From Actibacterium ureilyticum (GTDB taxonomy: Bacteria; Pseudomonadota; Alphaproteobacteria; Rhodobacterales; Rhodobacteraceae): a stretch of 64,000 bases of DNA. A program made the position numbers and the translations under genes. Every line of letters starts with the position of its first letter. Position 1 is the stretch's first letter. The stretch spans positions 1,223,568 to 1,287,567 of the forward strand of contig NZ_NSBT01000037.1 of NCBI RefSeq assembly GCF_002285435.1, read 5' to 3'. Shown in pieces: positions 7,938 to 17,265 of this stretch. Below the pieces are notes generated by a model. That model was not told the DNA's origin. It saw only the letters and a list, made by a program, of their open reading frames with translations, and ran no database searches.

Positions 7938-8849
7938 ATGCGACCAAATCATCATCAGTTCATCGCCTTTGCCTATGTCGTGCGCGAAGGCAGCTTCTCG
8001 GGCGCGGCGGCGCGTCTGGGCGTCACGCAGTCGACCATCACCCAGCATGTGGCAAAGCTGGAACGGCAGGTGGGCACGCCGCTGCTGCTGCGCACCCGCG
8101 AGGGGGTATCGCTGACGCGCACGGGCCAGGAATTCTATGACCTGGCCGACCGGCTGGTGGCGCTGGACGCCGCGATTGCCGAGCGCGTCGAAGGGTTCGA
8201 GACCATGGAGCGCGGCCACCTGCAGATCATCGCCAACGCCCCCCTGCCCGCGCTGCGGATCATCGGCCGGTTCAGCCGCGCCTTTCCCGATGTCACCATC
8301 GAATTCGCCCTGCACGACTGGACCACCGCCCACCGGATCCTGCGCGACCGCCGCGCCGATGTGGGGGTGATCACCGACCCGCCCGAGGTCGAGGGCTGGG
8401 AAAAGGTGCCGCTTCAGGCGACACGCTATGTCGCCTATGTCCTGCCGGGGTCGGACAGCGCGCAAATGGCGGACATCCACCTGCGCGATCTGGCGCGGGA
8501 CACGATCATCCTGCCCGAACACGGGTCGCTGACCGAACGCGTGCTGGCACGGGCGCGCCGCAAGCACGGCGTCGATTTCGCGCGGACCATCCGGATGGCA
8601 AGCTTTCCGCTGATGTGCGAGGCGGTGCTGCAAGGCGCGGGAACGGCCATTTTCCTGAGCGACAGCGGGCTGGTCGCGCGCGATCTGGTCGAGGTTCCGA
8701 TCGTCGAGCTGGACCGCTATCACGAAACGGCCATCGTGGCGCCGCGGGACCGGGCCCGGCTGCGGCTTGTCGAAGCCTTTATCGCCGCGGCGGGGCAGCC
8801 GGCGCCGGGGGCTGGCGAAACCGTCAGCCGTCCCAGGTCATGGTCGTGA
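7938..8849 (+). CDS. LysR-family transcriptional regulator
   Basis: A 303-residue regulator. The N-terminal winged helix-turn-helix reads HHQFIAFAYVVREGSFSGAAARLGVTQSTITQHVAKLERQVGTPLLLRTREGVSLTRTG, a standard LysR signature. An effector-binding domain follows from about residue 90 (GHLQIIANAPLPALRIIGRFSRAFPDVTIEF). The ATG at 7938 is preceded by GGAAGGA at suitable spacing; an upstream ATG at 7902 lies inside the LysR box. It is divergent from the Ugp-like operon, which it probably controls. Its 3' end overlaps the convergent DUF2218 gene by 26 bp. Confidence 0.88.
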   Translation: MRPNHHQFIAFAYVVREGSFSGAAARLGVTQSTITQHVAKLERQVGTPLLLRTREGVSLTRTGQEFYDLADRLVALDAAIAERVEGFETMERGHLQIIANAPLPALRIIGRFSRAFPDVTIEFALHDWTTAHRILRDRRADVGVITDPPEVEGWEKVPLQATRYVAYVLPGSDSAQMADIHLRDLARDTIILPEHGSLTERVLARARRKHGVDFARTIRMASFPLMCEAVLQGAGTAIFLSDSGLVARDLVEVPIVELDRYHETAIVAPRDRARLRLVEAFIAAAGQPAPGAGETVSRPRSWS

Positions 8850-9108
8850 AATCCTCGCGAAAAGCGAAGCGTTCCAGATGCTTGTCGATCACGCTTTGCC
8901 CGGCGGGCACACGCTCGGGATCGTCGATATCCAGCCGCACGGTCAGGGCGGTGTCGTCCGCCTCGATCACGGCGACGCCCATCGGGAACTGACAGACCCC
9001 CTTGCTGGCGTCGTATTCAACTTCGATCTTGTGGGCGAAATGCTTGCACAATTGCTGCAGGTATTTCGAGGCATTGGGCGTTTCGAATCGCCCCTGAGAG
9101 ACAGGCAT
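8824..9108 (-). CDS. DUF2218 family small protein
   Basis: A 94-residue soluble protein that matches DUF2218 along its whole length. It has GRFETPNASKYLQQLCKHFAHKIEVEYD at the start, a G-x-C-x-FPMG centre and DKHLERFAFREDF near the C-terminus. The conserved cysteines and histidine (QLCKHF, GVCQF) could bind a metal, but the function is unknown. It is divergent from a TonB-dependent receptor, and members of this family are often found next to iron-siderophore genes. The start at 9108 is the only one that gives the family N-terminus; the open frame upstream is non-coding. Confidence 0.88.
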   Translation of the reverse strand: MPVSQGRFETPNASKYLQQLCKHFAHKIEVEYDASKGVCQFPMGVAVIEADDTALTVRLDIDDPERVPAGQSVIDKHLERFAFREDFTTMTWDG

Positions 9109-9154
9109 CGCGTTCCCCTGTTGCGGTTGATCCGTGGCCTGTGTGCCGTGCGGC

Positions 9155-9190
9155 TGACAAAAAGGCAACAAAAACACTCGGATTTTGTCA
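9155..9190. promoter_or_regulatory. Inverted repeat between DUF2218 and the first TonB receptor
   Basis: TGACAAAA at 9155-9162 is mirrored exactly by TTTTGTCA at 9183-9190, with 20 bp between. It lies in the 252-bp divergent intergenic region, in a short AT-rich patch, 47 bp from the DUF2218 start. It could be a binding site for an iron regulator. It does not fit the RirA/IRO TGA-N9-TCA spacing. Confidence 0.35.
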
Positions 9191-9360
9191 CACATCCCGA
9201 AATAGCGGCCCGGACCCGCCCGTGTGCCCTTGGATCGGCCGGTCACCATCGCTAGGGTCGCGCCATCCCTGCGGGCCGGGCCCGCACGAGACACTGCCAG
9301 ACAGCCCGTTCCCCGAACCAGCTCTCCAGCCGAAAACCGAATACCTAGCTGGGGAAAAGC

Positions 9361-11292
9361 ATGACACTGACAACCAAAACCAGGCTTTTGATGGCCGTAT
9401 CCTGTCTGACCGTGACGGCTGCGCAGGCGCAAGAGGCCGCGCCGGTCGACCTGGGAACCATCCGCATCGAAGCCGCCGACGCGCAGGCGCTGCTGGGCAA
9501 CGACACCGTCACCGAGGACGAGATCGAACAGCGCAACCCGAACTCCGTCGCCGATGTCTTCGTCGGTGAAAGCTCGGTCACCGTCAGCGGCGGCGCGGCC
9601 ATCGCGCAAAAGGTCATCGTGAACGGGATCGAGGAAAGCCAGCTGTCGGTCACCATCGACGGCGCGCGCCAGAACAAGGGCGCGTTTCACCACACCGGCA
9701 ACGTGCTGATCGACCCCGCGCTGCTGAAGAAGGTCGAGATCAGCAAGGGCCTGGCGCCCGCCGATGCCGGTCCGGGCGCGCTGGCCGGGGCCATCGCATA
9801 TGAGACCAAGGATGCCGGCGACCTGCTGGAACCGGGCGACGATTTCGGCGGTCAGTTGACCCTGGGCACGGATACAAATGCCGGGGGCCTGCGGTCGACC
9901 CTGTCGATCTTTGGCCGCCAGGGGGGCTTTGAATACGTGCTGAGCGGCACCCGCCACGACAGCGACGATTACGAGGATGGCGACGGCACCACGATCCAGG
10001 GCACCGGCGCCGATCTGACCGACTATATCGCCAAGCTGGCCTATGAAAGCCCGACGGGCCACCGGTTCAGCTTTGCCTCGTCCAAGACCGAGGATACCGG
10101 CGAGCGCATCGGCCAGACGCGCGGCGGGCTGACCTTCATCCGTCCCGACTTTGCCAGCGTCGTCGGGTTGGACAGTGAACTGGTCGAGGCGCTGGCGCGG
10201 CGCACCTCGCACACGCTGAGCTATCGCAACACCCGCCCCGAGGGCTGGTTCGCCCCCGAGGTACAGCTGACCTGGAACGAGCAGAAGGTCGATGTGATCG
10301 GCTCGGTCGGGACCAACACCAGCTTCAGCGGGACGTTCAAGAACGAATTCCAGCTGGGCAACGGCACGCTGACCGCCGGGCTCGACTTTTTCCGCGACAC
10401 CGCGGAAAGCGATGCCTCGACCGGCGACAGCGGCAAGGAAACGCACAAGAATGTCGGCCTGTTCGCACAGGCGCGGCAGGACCTCAGCGACCGGGTCTCG
10501 GTGTCCTATGGCGCGCGCTATGACGTGCAGGATTTCGAAGGCGCCGATGGCAGCGATTTCGATGACAGCGGTGTCAGCGTGAATGGCGCGGTCGATGTCA
10601 TCCTGACCGACACGCTGACCTTCAACGCCGGTATCGCGTCCAGCTGGGGCGGGTACGAGCTGGGCGAGGCCGCGCTGGTCAATTTCCGCACGCCCTGGTC
10701 CTATGACGGGTTCGGCACCGCGCGGGCGCGCGCGGGCCGGGTCGGGCTGCGGTTCGACAATGGCACCTGGCAGGCATCGGGCGCGGTCTTCCGGACCGAG
10801 GTCGACAATATCCACAACGTCTTCGGCTCGGACCGGTCCGAGACCCAGAACCTCGTCTCGCGCGGGTATGAGGCATCGCTGGGCTATCGCACCGACCGCG
10901 GCTTCGCGCGGCTGAACTATACCTATGCCGATGTCGATCTGGATGACGAAACGATCACGACCACGTCCTATTACCTGGGCCGTCCGATCGGGCATCTGTT
11001 CGCGCTGGAAACCGGCTGGGACATGCAGAACGGCTGGATGGTCGGCGGCTCGGCCGAGCTGGCGCTGGACAATGACGACACCGAGATCGAGCTGGACGGC
11101 TACGAGGTGTTCAACGCCTATGTCAGCTACACCCCGCCCAGCATGGAAAACCTCGAGGTGCGGTTCGATGTCCGCAACATCTTCGACGAAACCTATGCCA
11201 AGCGCAGCTCGGACGGGCTGGATGCGACCAATGTCGTCGCCCTGACCGAGCCCGGCCGGACCTTTGCCCTGACGGCCAAGATCCGCTTCTGA
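9361..11292 (+). CDS. TonB-dependent outer-membrane receptor, haem/siderophore type
   Basis: A 643-residue outer-membrane receptor. The signal peptide ends near AQAQEAA (about residue 23). A TonB-box-like stretch DLGTIRIEA follows. The plug domain contains NPNSVADVF, QLSVTIDGARQNKGAFHHTGNVLIDPALLKKVEISKG and GPGALAGAIAYETKDAGDLL, which resemble the haemoglobin/haem receptor branch. The barrel ends with FDVRNIFDETYAKRS and the terminal KIRF phenylalanine needed for BAM assembly. A GC-rich hairpin follows the gene. The adjacent FatB/FecCD importer suggests the cargo is an iron chelate; the ligand is unknown. Confidence 0.9.
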   Translation: MTLTTKTRLLMAVSCLTVTAAQAQEAAPVDLGTIRIEAADAQALLGNDTVTEDEIEQRNPNSVADVFVGESSVTVSGGAAIAQKVIVNGIEESQLSVTIDGARQNKGAFHHTGNVLIDPALLKKVEISKGLAPADAGPGALAGAIAYETKDAGDLLEPGDDFGGQLTLGTDTNAGGLRSTLSIFGRQGGFEYVLSGTRHDSDDYEDGDGTTIQGTGADLTDYIAKLAYESPTGHRFSFASSKTEDTGERIGQTRGGLTFIRPDFASVVGLDSELVEALARRTSHTLSYRNTRPEGWFAPEVQLTWNEQKVDVIGSVGTNTSFSGTFKNEFQLGNGTLTAGLDFFRDTAESDASTGDSGKETHKNVGLFAQARQDLSDRVSVSYGARYDVQDFEGADGSDFDDSGVSVNGAVDVILTDTLTFNAGIASSWGGYELGEAALVNFRTPWSYDGFGTARARAGRVGLRFDNGTWQASGAVFRTEVDNIHNVFGSDRSETQNLVSRGYEASLGYRTDRGFARLNYTYADVDLDDETITTTSYYLGRPIGHLFALETGWDMQNGWMVGGSAELALDNDDTEIELDGYEVFNAYVSYTPPSMENLEVRFDVRNIFDETYAKRSSDGLDATNVVALTEPGRTFALTAKIRF

Positions 11293-11300
11293 GCGATCTC

Positions 11301-11329
11301 GCGGGGGCGGCGATCCGTGCCGCCCCCGC
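11301..11329 (+). terminator. Strong hairpin after the first TonB receptor gene
   Basis: Perfect 11-bp arms (GCGGGGGCGGC and GCCGCCCCCGC) enclose a 7-base loop, starting 8 bp after the receptor stop. No U-tract follows, so it may act as an attenuator or RNA stabiliser between the receptor and the binding-protein gene rather than as a classical terminator. Confidence 0.6.
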
Positions 11330-11466
11330 AACCCCACGGCCCCGGCGGCAGGCGTCCCAGATTGGGGTTGCACCCGCCCCCGCACGCATCCTAATCAGGA
11401 ACAGAGTTTCCACAGCCACTCCGTTCCGGATCAGCCAGCTCTTTCAACTGAATCGGGACGTCCACC

Positions 11467-12357
11467 ATGAAATCCGCCCTTTTCGCAGGCTGCATCGTGG
11501 CCCTTGCCGCAACAGCCACCTTTGCCGAAATCACCGTCACCACCGCAACCGGCGCCGTCACGCTGGCCGCGCCGCCGCAGACGGTTGCGGCCTATGACGT
11601 TGCGGCCATCGACACGATGACCGCGCTTGATATCGCGGTGACGGGCGCGCCCGCGACGCTTTATGTCAGCTATCTGGACAGCGTGGCGCAGGATGCCGCG
11701 CCGGTCGGCACGCTGTTCGAACCCGATTACGAGAAACTGGCGATCCTGGCGCCCGACCTGATCGTGGTCGGTTCGCGCAGTTCGGAACTGGCCGACCCGC
11801 TGTCGCGCGTGGCGCCGGTGATCGACATGTCGATCGCGGGCACCGGCATCCTGGACCAGACCCGCGCCCGCATCGCAGCCTTTGGCACGCTCTTCGGCAA
11901 AGAGGACCGCGCCACCGCGCTTGCCGCCACGCTGGACCAGAAGCTCGGCGATGCAAGGGCGGCTGTCCATGGCAAGGGCAACGCGCTGATCGTCCTGACC
12001 AACGGAAACAAGATTTCCGCATTCGGCGAAGGCTCGCGCTTTGGCTGGCTGCACACCGATTTGGGCCTGCCGATGGCGGCACAGGGGCTGGCGGCGGAAA
12101 CCCATGGCCAGGCGATCTCGTTCGAGTTCATCGAACAAACCGACCCCGACTGGCTGATCGTCATCGACCGGGGCGCCGCCATCGGGCAAGAGGGCGCGGC
12201 CCAGGCCACCCTGGACAACCCGCTGGTGGCAAAGACCCGCGCGGCGCAATCGGGGCAGATTGTCTATCTGGATGCGGCGCCGATCTATGTCGCCGGTGGC
12301 GGGGCGATGTCGGTCATGCGCACGCTTGACGAACTGACGGCCGCCGTCGGGGGCTGA
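11467..12357 (+). CDS. Iron-chelate ABC transporter binding protein, FatB/YclQ-like
   Basis: A 296-residue periplasmic protein with a signal peptide (MKSALFAGCIVALAATATFAE). Family features are VTLAAPPQTVAAYDVAAIDTMTALD, the PVGTLFEPDYEKLAILAPDLIVVGSRSS segment, GEGSRFGWLHTDLGLP and SFEFIEQTDPDWLIVIDRGAA. These match class III cluster A binding proteins for ferric siderophores (FatB, CeuE, YclQ). It is the first gene of a four-gene importer, whose permease start lies two bases after its stop. It would pass the ligand brought in by the upstream receptor. Confidence 0.9.
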   Translation: MKSALFAGCIVALAATATFAEITVTTATGAVTLAAPPQTVAAYDVAAIDTMTALDIAVTGAPATLYVSYLDSVAQDAAPVGTLFEPDYEKLAILAPDLIVVGSRSSELADPLSRVAPVIDMSIAGTGILDQTRARIAAFGTLFGKEDRATALAATLDQKLGDARAAVHGKGNALIVLTNGNKISAFGEGSRFGWLHTDLGLPMAAQGLAAETHGQAISFEFIEQTDPDWLIVIDRGAAIGQEGAAQATLDNPLVAKTRAAQSGQIVYLDAAPIYVAGGGAMSVMRTLDELTAAVGG

Positions 12358-12359
12358 GC

Positions 12360-13292
12360 TTGCGGCTTTGGCTGATCTGCGGCGTTGCGCTTGCGGGCCT
12401 GTGCCTGGCAAGCCTGGGCCTTGGCGCGGCATCCCTGTTTGATGGGGATGGCGGCTGGCTTCTTGTGGTCAGCCGCATCCCCCGCACCGCCGCCGCCCTG
12501 CTGGCCGGGGCCGGGCTGGCGCTGGCCGGTGTGGTCGTGCAGCAGGTGGTGCAGAACCGGCTGGTCGAACCCGCGCTGACCGGCACGCCCGAGGCCGCGA
12601 TGCTGGGCCTGTTGGCGGTGACGCTGATCGCGCCCGGGCTGGCGGTTGCGGGCAAGATGCTGATCGCGGCGGTCTGCGCGCTGATCGGCATGGCCGGGTT
12701 TCTGGCGCTGGCCCGCCGCGTGCCGCCGCAGGACCCGATGCTGCTGCCGATTGTCGGCCTGATCTATGGCGGCATCCTGGGCGCGATGACCGTCTATGTG
12801 GCCTGGACCGCGGATCTGATGCAGTTCCTGGGCATCTGGCAGATGGGCGAGTTTTCGGCGGTGACCCAGGGGCGCTATGAATGGCTTTGGGTGATCGCCG
12901 CGCTGGCGCTGGGGCTTTATCGCATCGCCGATCGGATCACGATCCTGGGGCTGGGCCGGACACAGGCGCGCGCGCTGGGGCTGAACTATGGCCAGACCCG
13001 CATGCTGGGGCTGGTGATCGTTGCGACGCTGACCGCGCTGGTGCTGGTGACGGTGGGCAATTTCCCTTTTGTCGGGCTGGTCGCGCCCAATCTGGTGTCG
13101 CGCTGGCGGGGTGACAACCTGCGGGCCAACCTGCCGCTGATCGCCTTTGGCGGGGCGGTTCTGGTGCTGAGTGCCGACATCATCGGGCGGCTGGTCGTCC
13201 ACCCGTTCGAGATCCCCGCCGCCACGGTCATCGCCGTCTTCGGCGCCGCCGTCTTCCTGTGGCTGCTGCATGCCGCCCCGAGGCGCGCATGA
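12360..13292 (+). CDS. FecCD-family iron-siderophore permease (first of two)
   Basis: A 310-residue multi-spanning permease of the FecCD/BtuC type. It has SRIPRTAAALLAGAGLALAGVVVQQVVQNRLVEPALTG, the family motif RxPRxxxAxLxGxxLxxxGxxxQxxxxNPLxxPxxxG, then GLGRTQARALGLNYGQTRMLGL and GNFPFVGLVAPNLVSRW. The start is a TTG at 12360, two bases after the binding-protein stop. No better start is visible, and coupling to the previous gene may compensate. It overlaps the next permease by ATGA. Confidence 0.9.
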   Translation: MRLWLICGVALAGLCLASLGLGAASLFDGDGGWLLVVSRIPRTAAALLAGAGLALAGVVVQQVVQNRLVEPALTGTPEAAMLGLLAVTLIAPGLAVAGKMLIAAVCALIGMAGFLALARRVPPQDPMLLPIVGLIYGGILGAMTVYVAWTADLMQFLGIWQMGEFSAVTQGRYEWLWVIAALALGLYRIADRITILGLGRTQARALGLNYGQTRMLGLVIVATLTALVLVTVGNFPFVGLVAPNLVSRWRGDNLRANLPLIAFGGAVLVLSADIIGRLVVHPFEIPAATVIAVFGAAVFLWLLHAAPRRA

Positions 13293-14239
13293 CCCCGACC
13301 GCGATCAAGCTGACCGGGCTGGCATGTGCGCTGACGGCGCTGTGCCTGGCGTTCCTGCTCTGGGGGCTGCGCGGACCGGTGGGGTTCATCCTGGAGCTGC
13401 GGGCGATCAAGCTGGCGGCGCTGGTCTGCGTGGGCGCGGCCACGGGGGCGGCCACGGTGTTGTTCCAGACCATCGCGCGCAACCCGCTGATGACGCCGGG
13501 CATCGTGGGGTTTGACGCGCTGTTCGTCCTGACCCAGACGCTGCTGGTAGCGACGCTGGGCGGGGTGGGCGTGGCGCAATTGCCGGACGGGCTTCGGTTC
13601 GTGGCCGAGGCGGGCGTGCTGATGATCGCCGCCACGGTGCTGTTCGGCGCCCTGCTTCGGCGCGATGCTGCCGATATCACGCGGATGATCCTGACCGGCG
13701 TGATCCTGGGCGTGCTGCTGCGCGGGCTGTCGTCGATGGTGCAGCGCCTGCTGGATCCGTCGGAATTCGCCGTGGTGCAACAGGCGATGTTCGCCAGTTT
13801 CGGACAGGTCGGCCGCGGCCAGTTGATCGCCGGCGCGCTGACGCTTGGCGCCGCGCTGGCCATCGCGATGCGCCATGCCGCCGCGCTGGATGTGGCGGCC
13901 CTGGGCCGGGATACCGCCCGCAGCCTGGGATTGCGCCATGACCGGCTGATCCTGATCAGCCTGCTGTTGGTTTCGGCGATGGTCTCGGTCTCGACCGCGC
14001 TGGTGGGGCCGATCACCTTTTTCGGCCTGCTCTGCGCCAGTTTCGCGCGCGCCTGGATGAACACTCACCGCCACGCGGTTCTGATCCCCGCCGCCGCGCT
14101 GATGGGGGCGGCGATCCTGGTCTGCGGGCAGTTCGTGTTCGAACGGCTGTTGCGCAGCGGCTCGACCCTGGCGGTGGTGGTCGAATTCTTTGGCGGGCTG
14201 CTGTTTCTTGTACTTGTATTGCGAAAGGCCCGGGCATGA
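13289..14239 (+). CDS. FecCD-family iron-siderophore permease (second of two)
   Basis: A 316-residue permease. It contains the motif region LVCVGAATGAATVLFQTIARNPLMTPGIVGFDALF, LGRDTARSLGLRHDRLILISLLLVSAMVSVSTALVGPITFFGLLCASFAR and a C-terminal FGGLLFLVLVLRKARA. The YclO/CeuC group is the nearest. The ATG at 13289 overlaps the previous stop (ATGA); an upstream ATG at 13259 would intrude further into that gene. With the preceding gene it should form a heterodimeric channel. Confidence 0.9.
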   Translation: MTPTAIKLTGLACALTALCLAFLLWGLRGPVGFILELRAIKLAALVCVGAATGAATVLFQTIARNPLMTPGIVGFDALFVLTQTLLVATLGGVGVAQLPDGLRFVAEAGVLMIAATVLFGALLRRDAADITRMILTGVILGVLLRGLSSMVQRLLDPSEFAVVQQAMFASFGQVGRGQLIAGALTLGAALAIAMRHAAALDVAALGRDTARSLGLRHDRLILISLLLVSAMVSVSTALVGPITFFGLLCASFARAWMNTHRHAVLIPAAALMGAAILVCGQFVFERLLRSGSTLAVVVEFFGGLLFLVLVLRKARA

Positions 14240-14991
14240 TCGAAACCGCGCATCTGGATCTGCATATCGGCGACACGCAGATCCTGAACGACATCAGCCT
14301 GCGCATCGAACCGGGCGTCATCACCGGGCTGATCGGCCCGAACGGCGCGGGGAAGTCCACGCTGCTGCATTGCCTGGCCGGGCTGACCCCGGTGACCGGC
14401 GGCACCGTGCGCATCGACGGACAGGACCCGTTCAGCGCCGATGACACGGCACGCGCGCGCATGGTCGCGCTGTTGCAGCAATCGCCCGCCATCGTGTCAC
14501 GGCTGCGGGTGCATGAACTGGTCGCCTTTGGCCGCTGGCCGCATCACCAGGGGCGGCCGGGCCCGGACGATGCCCGCCATGTGGACGAGGCGCTTGAGGC
14601 GTTTGATCTGACGGCGCTGGCCGACCGGCCGCTTGAGACCCTGTCGGGGGGGCAGCGGCAACGCGCCTTTGTCGCGATGACCTATGCCCAGGATACGCCC
14701 TGGATCCTGCTGGACGAACCGCTGAACGCGCTTGACCCGCGCCATGCCCGCAACCTGATGGCGCGGCTTGACGGGCTGGCCCGCACGCGTGGGCGCAGCA
14801 TCGTGATCGTCGTCCATGACATCAACGCCGCCGCCCGCTGGGCCGACCGCATCGTCGCCATGAAAGACAGCCGCGTCTTGGCCCAGGGCCCGACGCAACA
14901 GGTGCTGACCCCCGCGACCTTGCTGGACTGTTTCGACACCCCGTTCGACACGATCCCGCACAAGGGCCGCACCCTGGTCGTTGCGCAATAG
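14236..14991 (+). CDS. Iron-siderophore ABC transporter ATP-binding protein, YclP/FecE-like
   Basis: A 251-residue ATPase with Walker A GPNGAGKST near residue 34, Q-loop ALLQQSP, signature LSGGQRQRAF, Walker B WILLDEPLNALD and the H-loop VVHDINAAARWADRIVAMKDSR. These are typical of the FecE/CeuD/YclP siderophore ATPases. It overlaps the preceding permease by ATGA and completes the operon 11467-14991. A 242-bp gap and a new promoter region follow before the betaine operon. Confidence 0.9.
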   Translation: MIETAHLDLHIGDTQILNDISLRIEPGVITGLIGPNGAGKSTLLHCLAGLTPVTGGTVRIDGQDPFSADDTARARMVALLQQSPAIVSRLRVHELVAFGRWPHHQGRPGPDDARHVDEALEAFDLTALADRPLETLSGGQRQRAFVAMTYAQDTPWILLDEPLNALDPRHARNLMARLDGLARTRGRSIVIVVHDINAAARWADRIVAMKDSRVLAQGPTQQVLTPATLLDCFDTPFDTIPHKGRTLVVAQ

Positions 14992-15083
14992 CAGCGTCCG
15001 CCACGGCCAATCGGCCTGTTATTTGGCGAAAGCTGCTCAAATAGGCGGCAATCCCGTCCGATTTCAAGCATTATAAGGAATAA

Positions 15084-16175
<1,092 letters not shown>

Positions 16176-16245
16176 TCGCCCCTCATCCACGAAACCCCCG
16201 CCCGGCATCCGTCGGGCGGGTGCCAGCAAACGGGATCTTCGCATC

Positions 16246-17265
16246 ATGGCCGCCAACCCCCCTGTCATCGCCGCACGCAACGTCTGGAAGATCTTCGGCA
16301 AGGCGCCCGAGGCCTATCTGCGGTCGCTGCCCGCCGGCCGCAGCTTCGACGAGATCCGCGCCGACGGCTATATCGCCGGTGTCCGCGATGTGTCGATCAC
16401 CGTCGGACGCGGCGAGATGCTGGTCATCATGGGCCTGTCGGGGTCGGGAAAATCGACGCTGGTGCGATGCTTTTCGCGGCTGCACGACATCACCGGCGGC
16501 ACGATCGAGGTCGACGGCACCGATATCGGGTCACTGTCGGAACGCGCGCTGATCGACCTGCGCCGCAGCAAGATGGGCATGGTGTTCCAAAGCTTTGGCC
16601 TACTGCCGCATCGCACGGTTCTGGACAACGTGGCCTTTCCGCTGGAAATGCGCGGCCAGGACCGGCATGCGCGCCGCGAACGCGCGCTGGAAGTGATCCG
16701 GCTGGTCGGGCTGGAGGGGCGCGAGGACTATTTCCCCCGTGAATTGTCGGGCGGCCAGCAACAGCGCGTCGGCATTGCCCGCAGCCTGGCGATCGAGCCC
16801 GACATCTGGTTTCTGGACGAGCCGTTTTCGGCGCTGGACCCGCTTATTCGCCGCGAGATGCAGAACGAATTCCTGCGCCTGCAGAAGATGCTGCACAAGA
16901 CCATCGTCTTCATCACCCATGATTTCGACGAGGCGCTGCGCCTGGCGGACCGGATCGCCATCATGAAGGACGGCGCCATCGAACAATGCGCCACGCCGGA
17001 CCAGATCGTGCTGAACCCGGCCACCGAATATGTCCGCAAATTCACCGAAGATATCGACAAGGCGCGGGTGGTTCATGCCGGTACGCTGGCCGATCCCGCG
17101 CTGCGCGCCGAAGGCGCGGCGGTGGATGCGGACGCCTCGGTCCACGATCTGGCCAGGCTGCTGATCCAGGATCAGCGCAGCACGATCCCCGTCGAACGCG
17201 CGGGCCGCCCCGTGGGCGCCATCCGCCGGGACGAGGCGCTTGGCATTCTGGTCGGGGCGCGCTGA
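16246..17265 (+). CDS. proV: Glycine betaine/proline ABC transporter ATP-binding protein
   Basis: A 339-residue ATPase of the ProV/OpuAA type. It starts with NVWKIFGKAPEAYL, a family feature ahead of Walker A (LSGSGKSTLVRCF near residue 68). Q-loop MVFQSFGLLPHRTV, signature LSGGQQQRVG, Walker B IWFLDEPFSALDPLIRREMQ and H-loop ITHDFDEALRLADRI follow. The C-terminal about 50 residues (ADASVHDLARLLIQDQRSTIPVERAGRPVGAI) look like a reduced CBS module; tandem CBS domains in this family respond to ionic strength. The last base of its stop is the first base of the permease ATG (TGATG). Confidence 0.9.
   Translation: MAANPPVIAARNVWKIFGKAPEAYLRSLPAGRSFDEIRADGYIAGVRDVSITVGRGEMLVIMGLSGSGKSTLVRCFSRLHDITGGTIEVDGTDIGSLSERALIDLRRSKMGMVFQSFGLLPHRTVLDNVAFPLEMRGQDRHARRERALEVIRLVGLEGREDYFPRELSGGQQQRVGIARSLAIEPDIWFLDEPFSALDPLIRREMQNEFLRLQKMLHKTIVFITHDFDEALRLADRIAIMKDGAIEQCATPDQIVLNPATEYVRKFTEDIDKARVVHAGTLADPALRAEGAAVDADASVHDLARLLIQDQRSTIPVERAGRPVGAIRRDEALGILVGAR

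Noticed and set aside
8824..11385. An 853-codon open frame on the minus strand across the first TonB receptor gene
   Set aside because: Only its last 94 codons (DUF2218) look like a real protein. The rest is antisense to the receptor, with low-complexity Arg/Gly/Asp composition typical of GC-rich shadow frames.
15004..15015. Possible terminator GGCC-AATC-GGCC after the first siderophore ATPase gene
   Set aside because: The stem is only 4 bp and has no U-tract, too weak to call.
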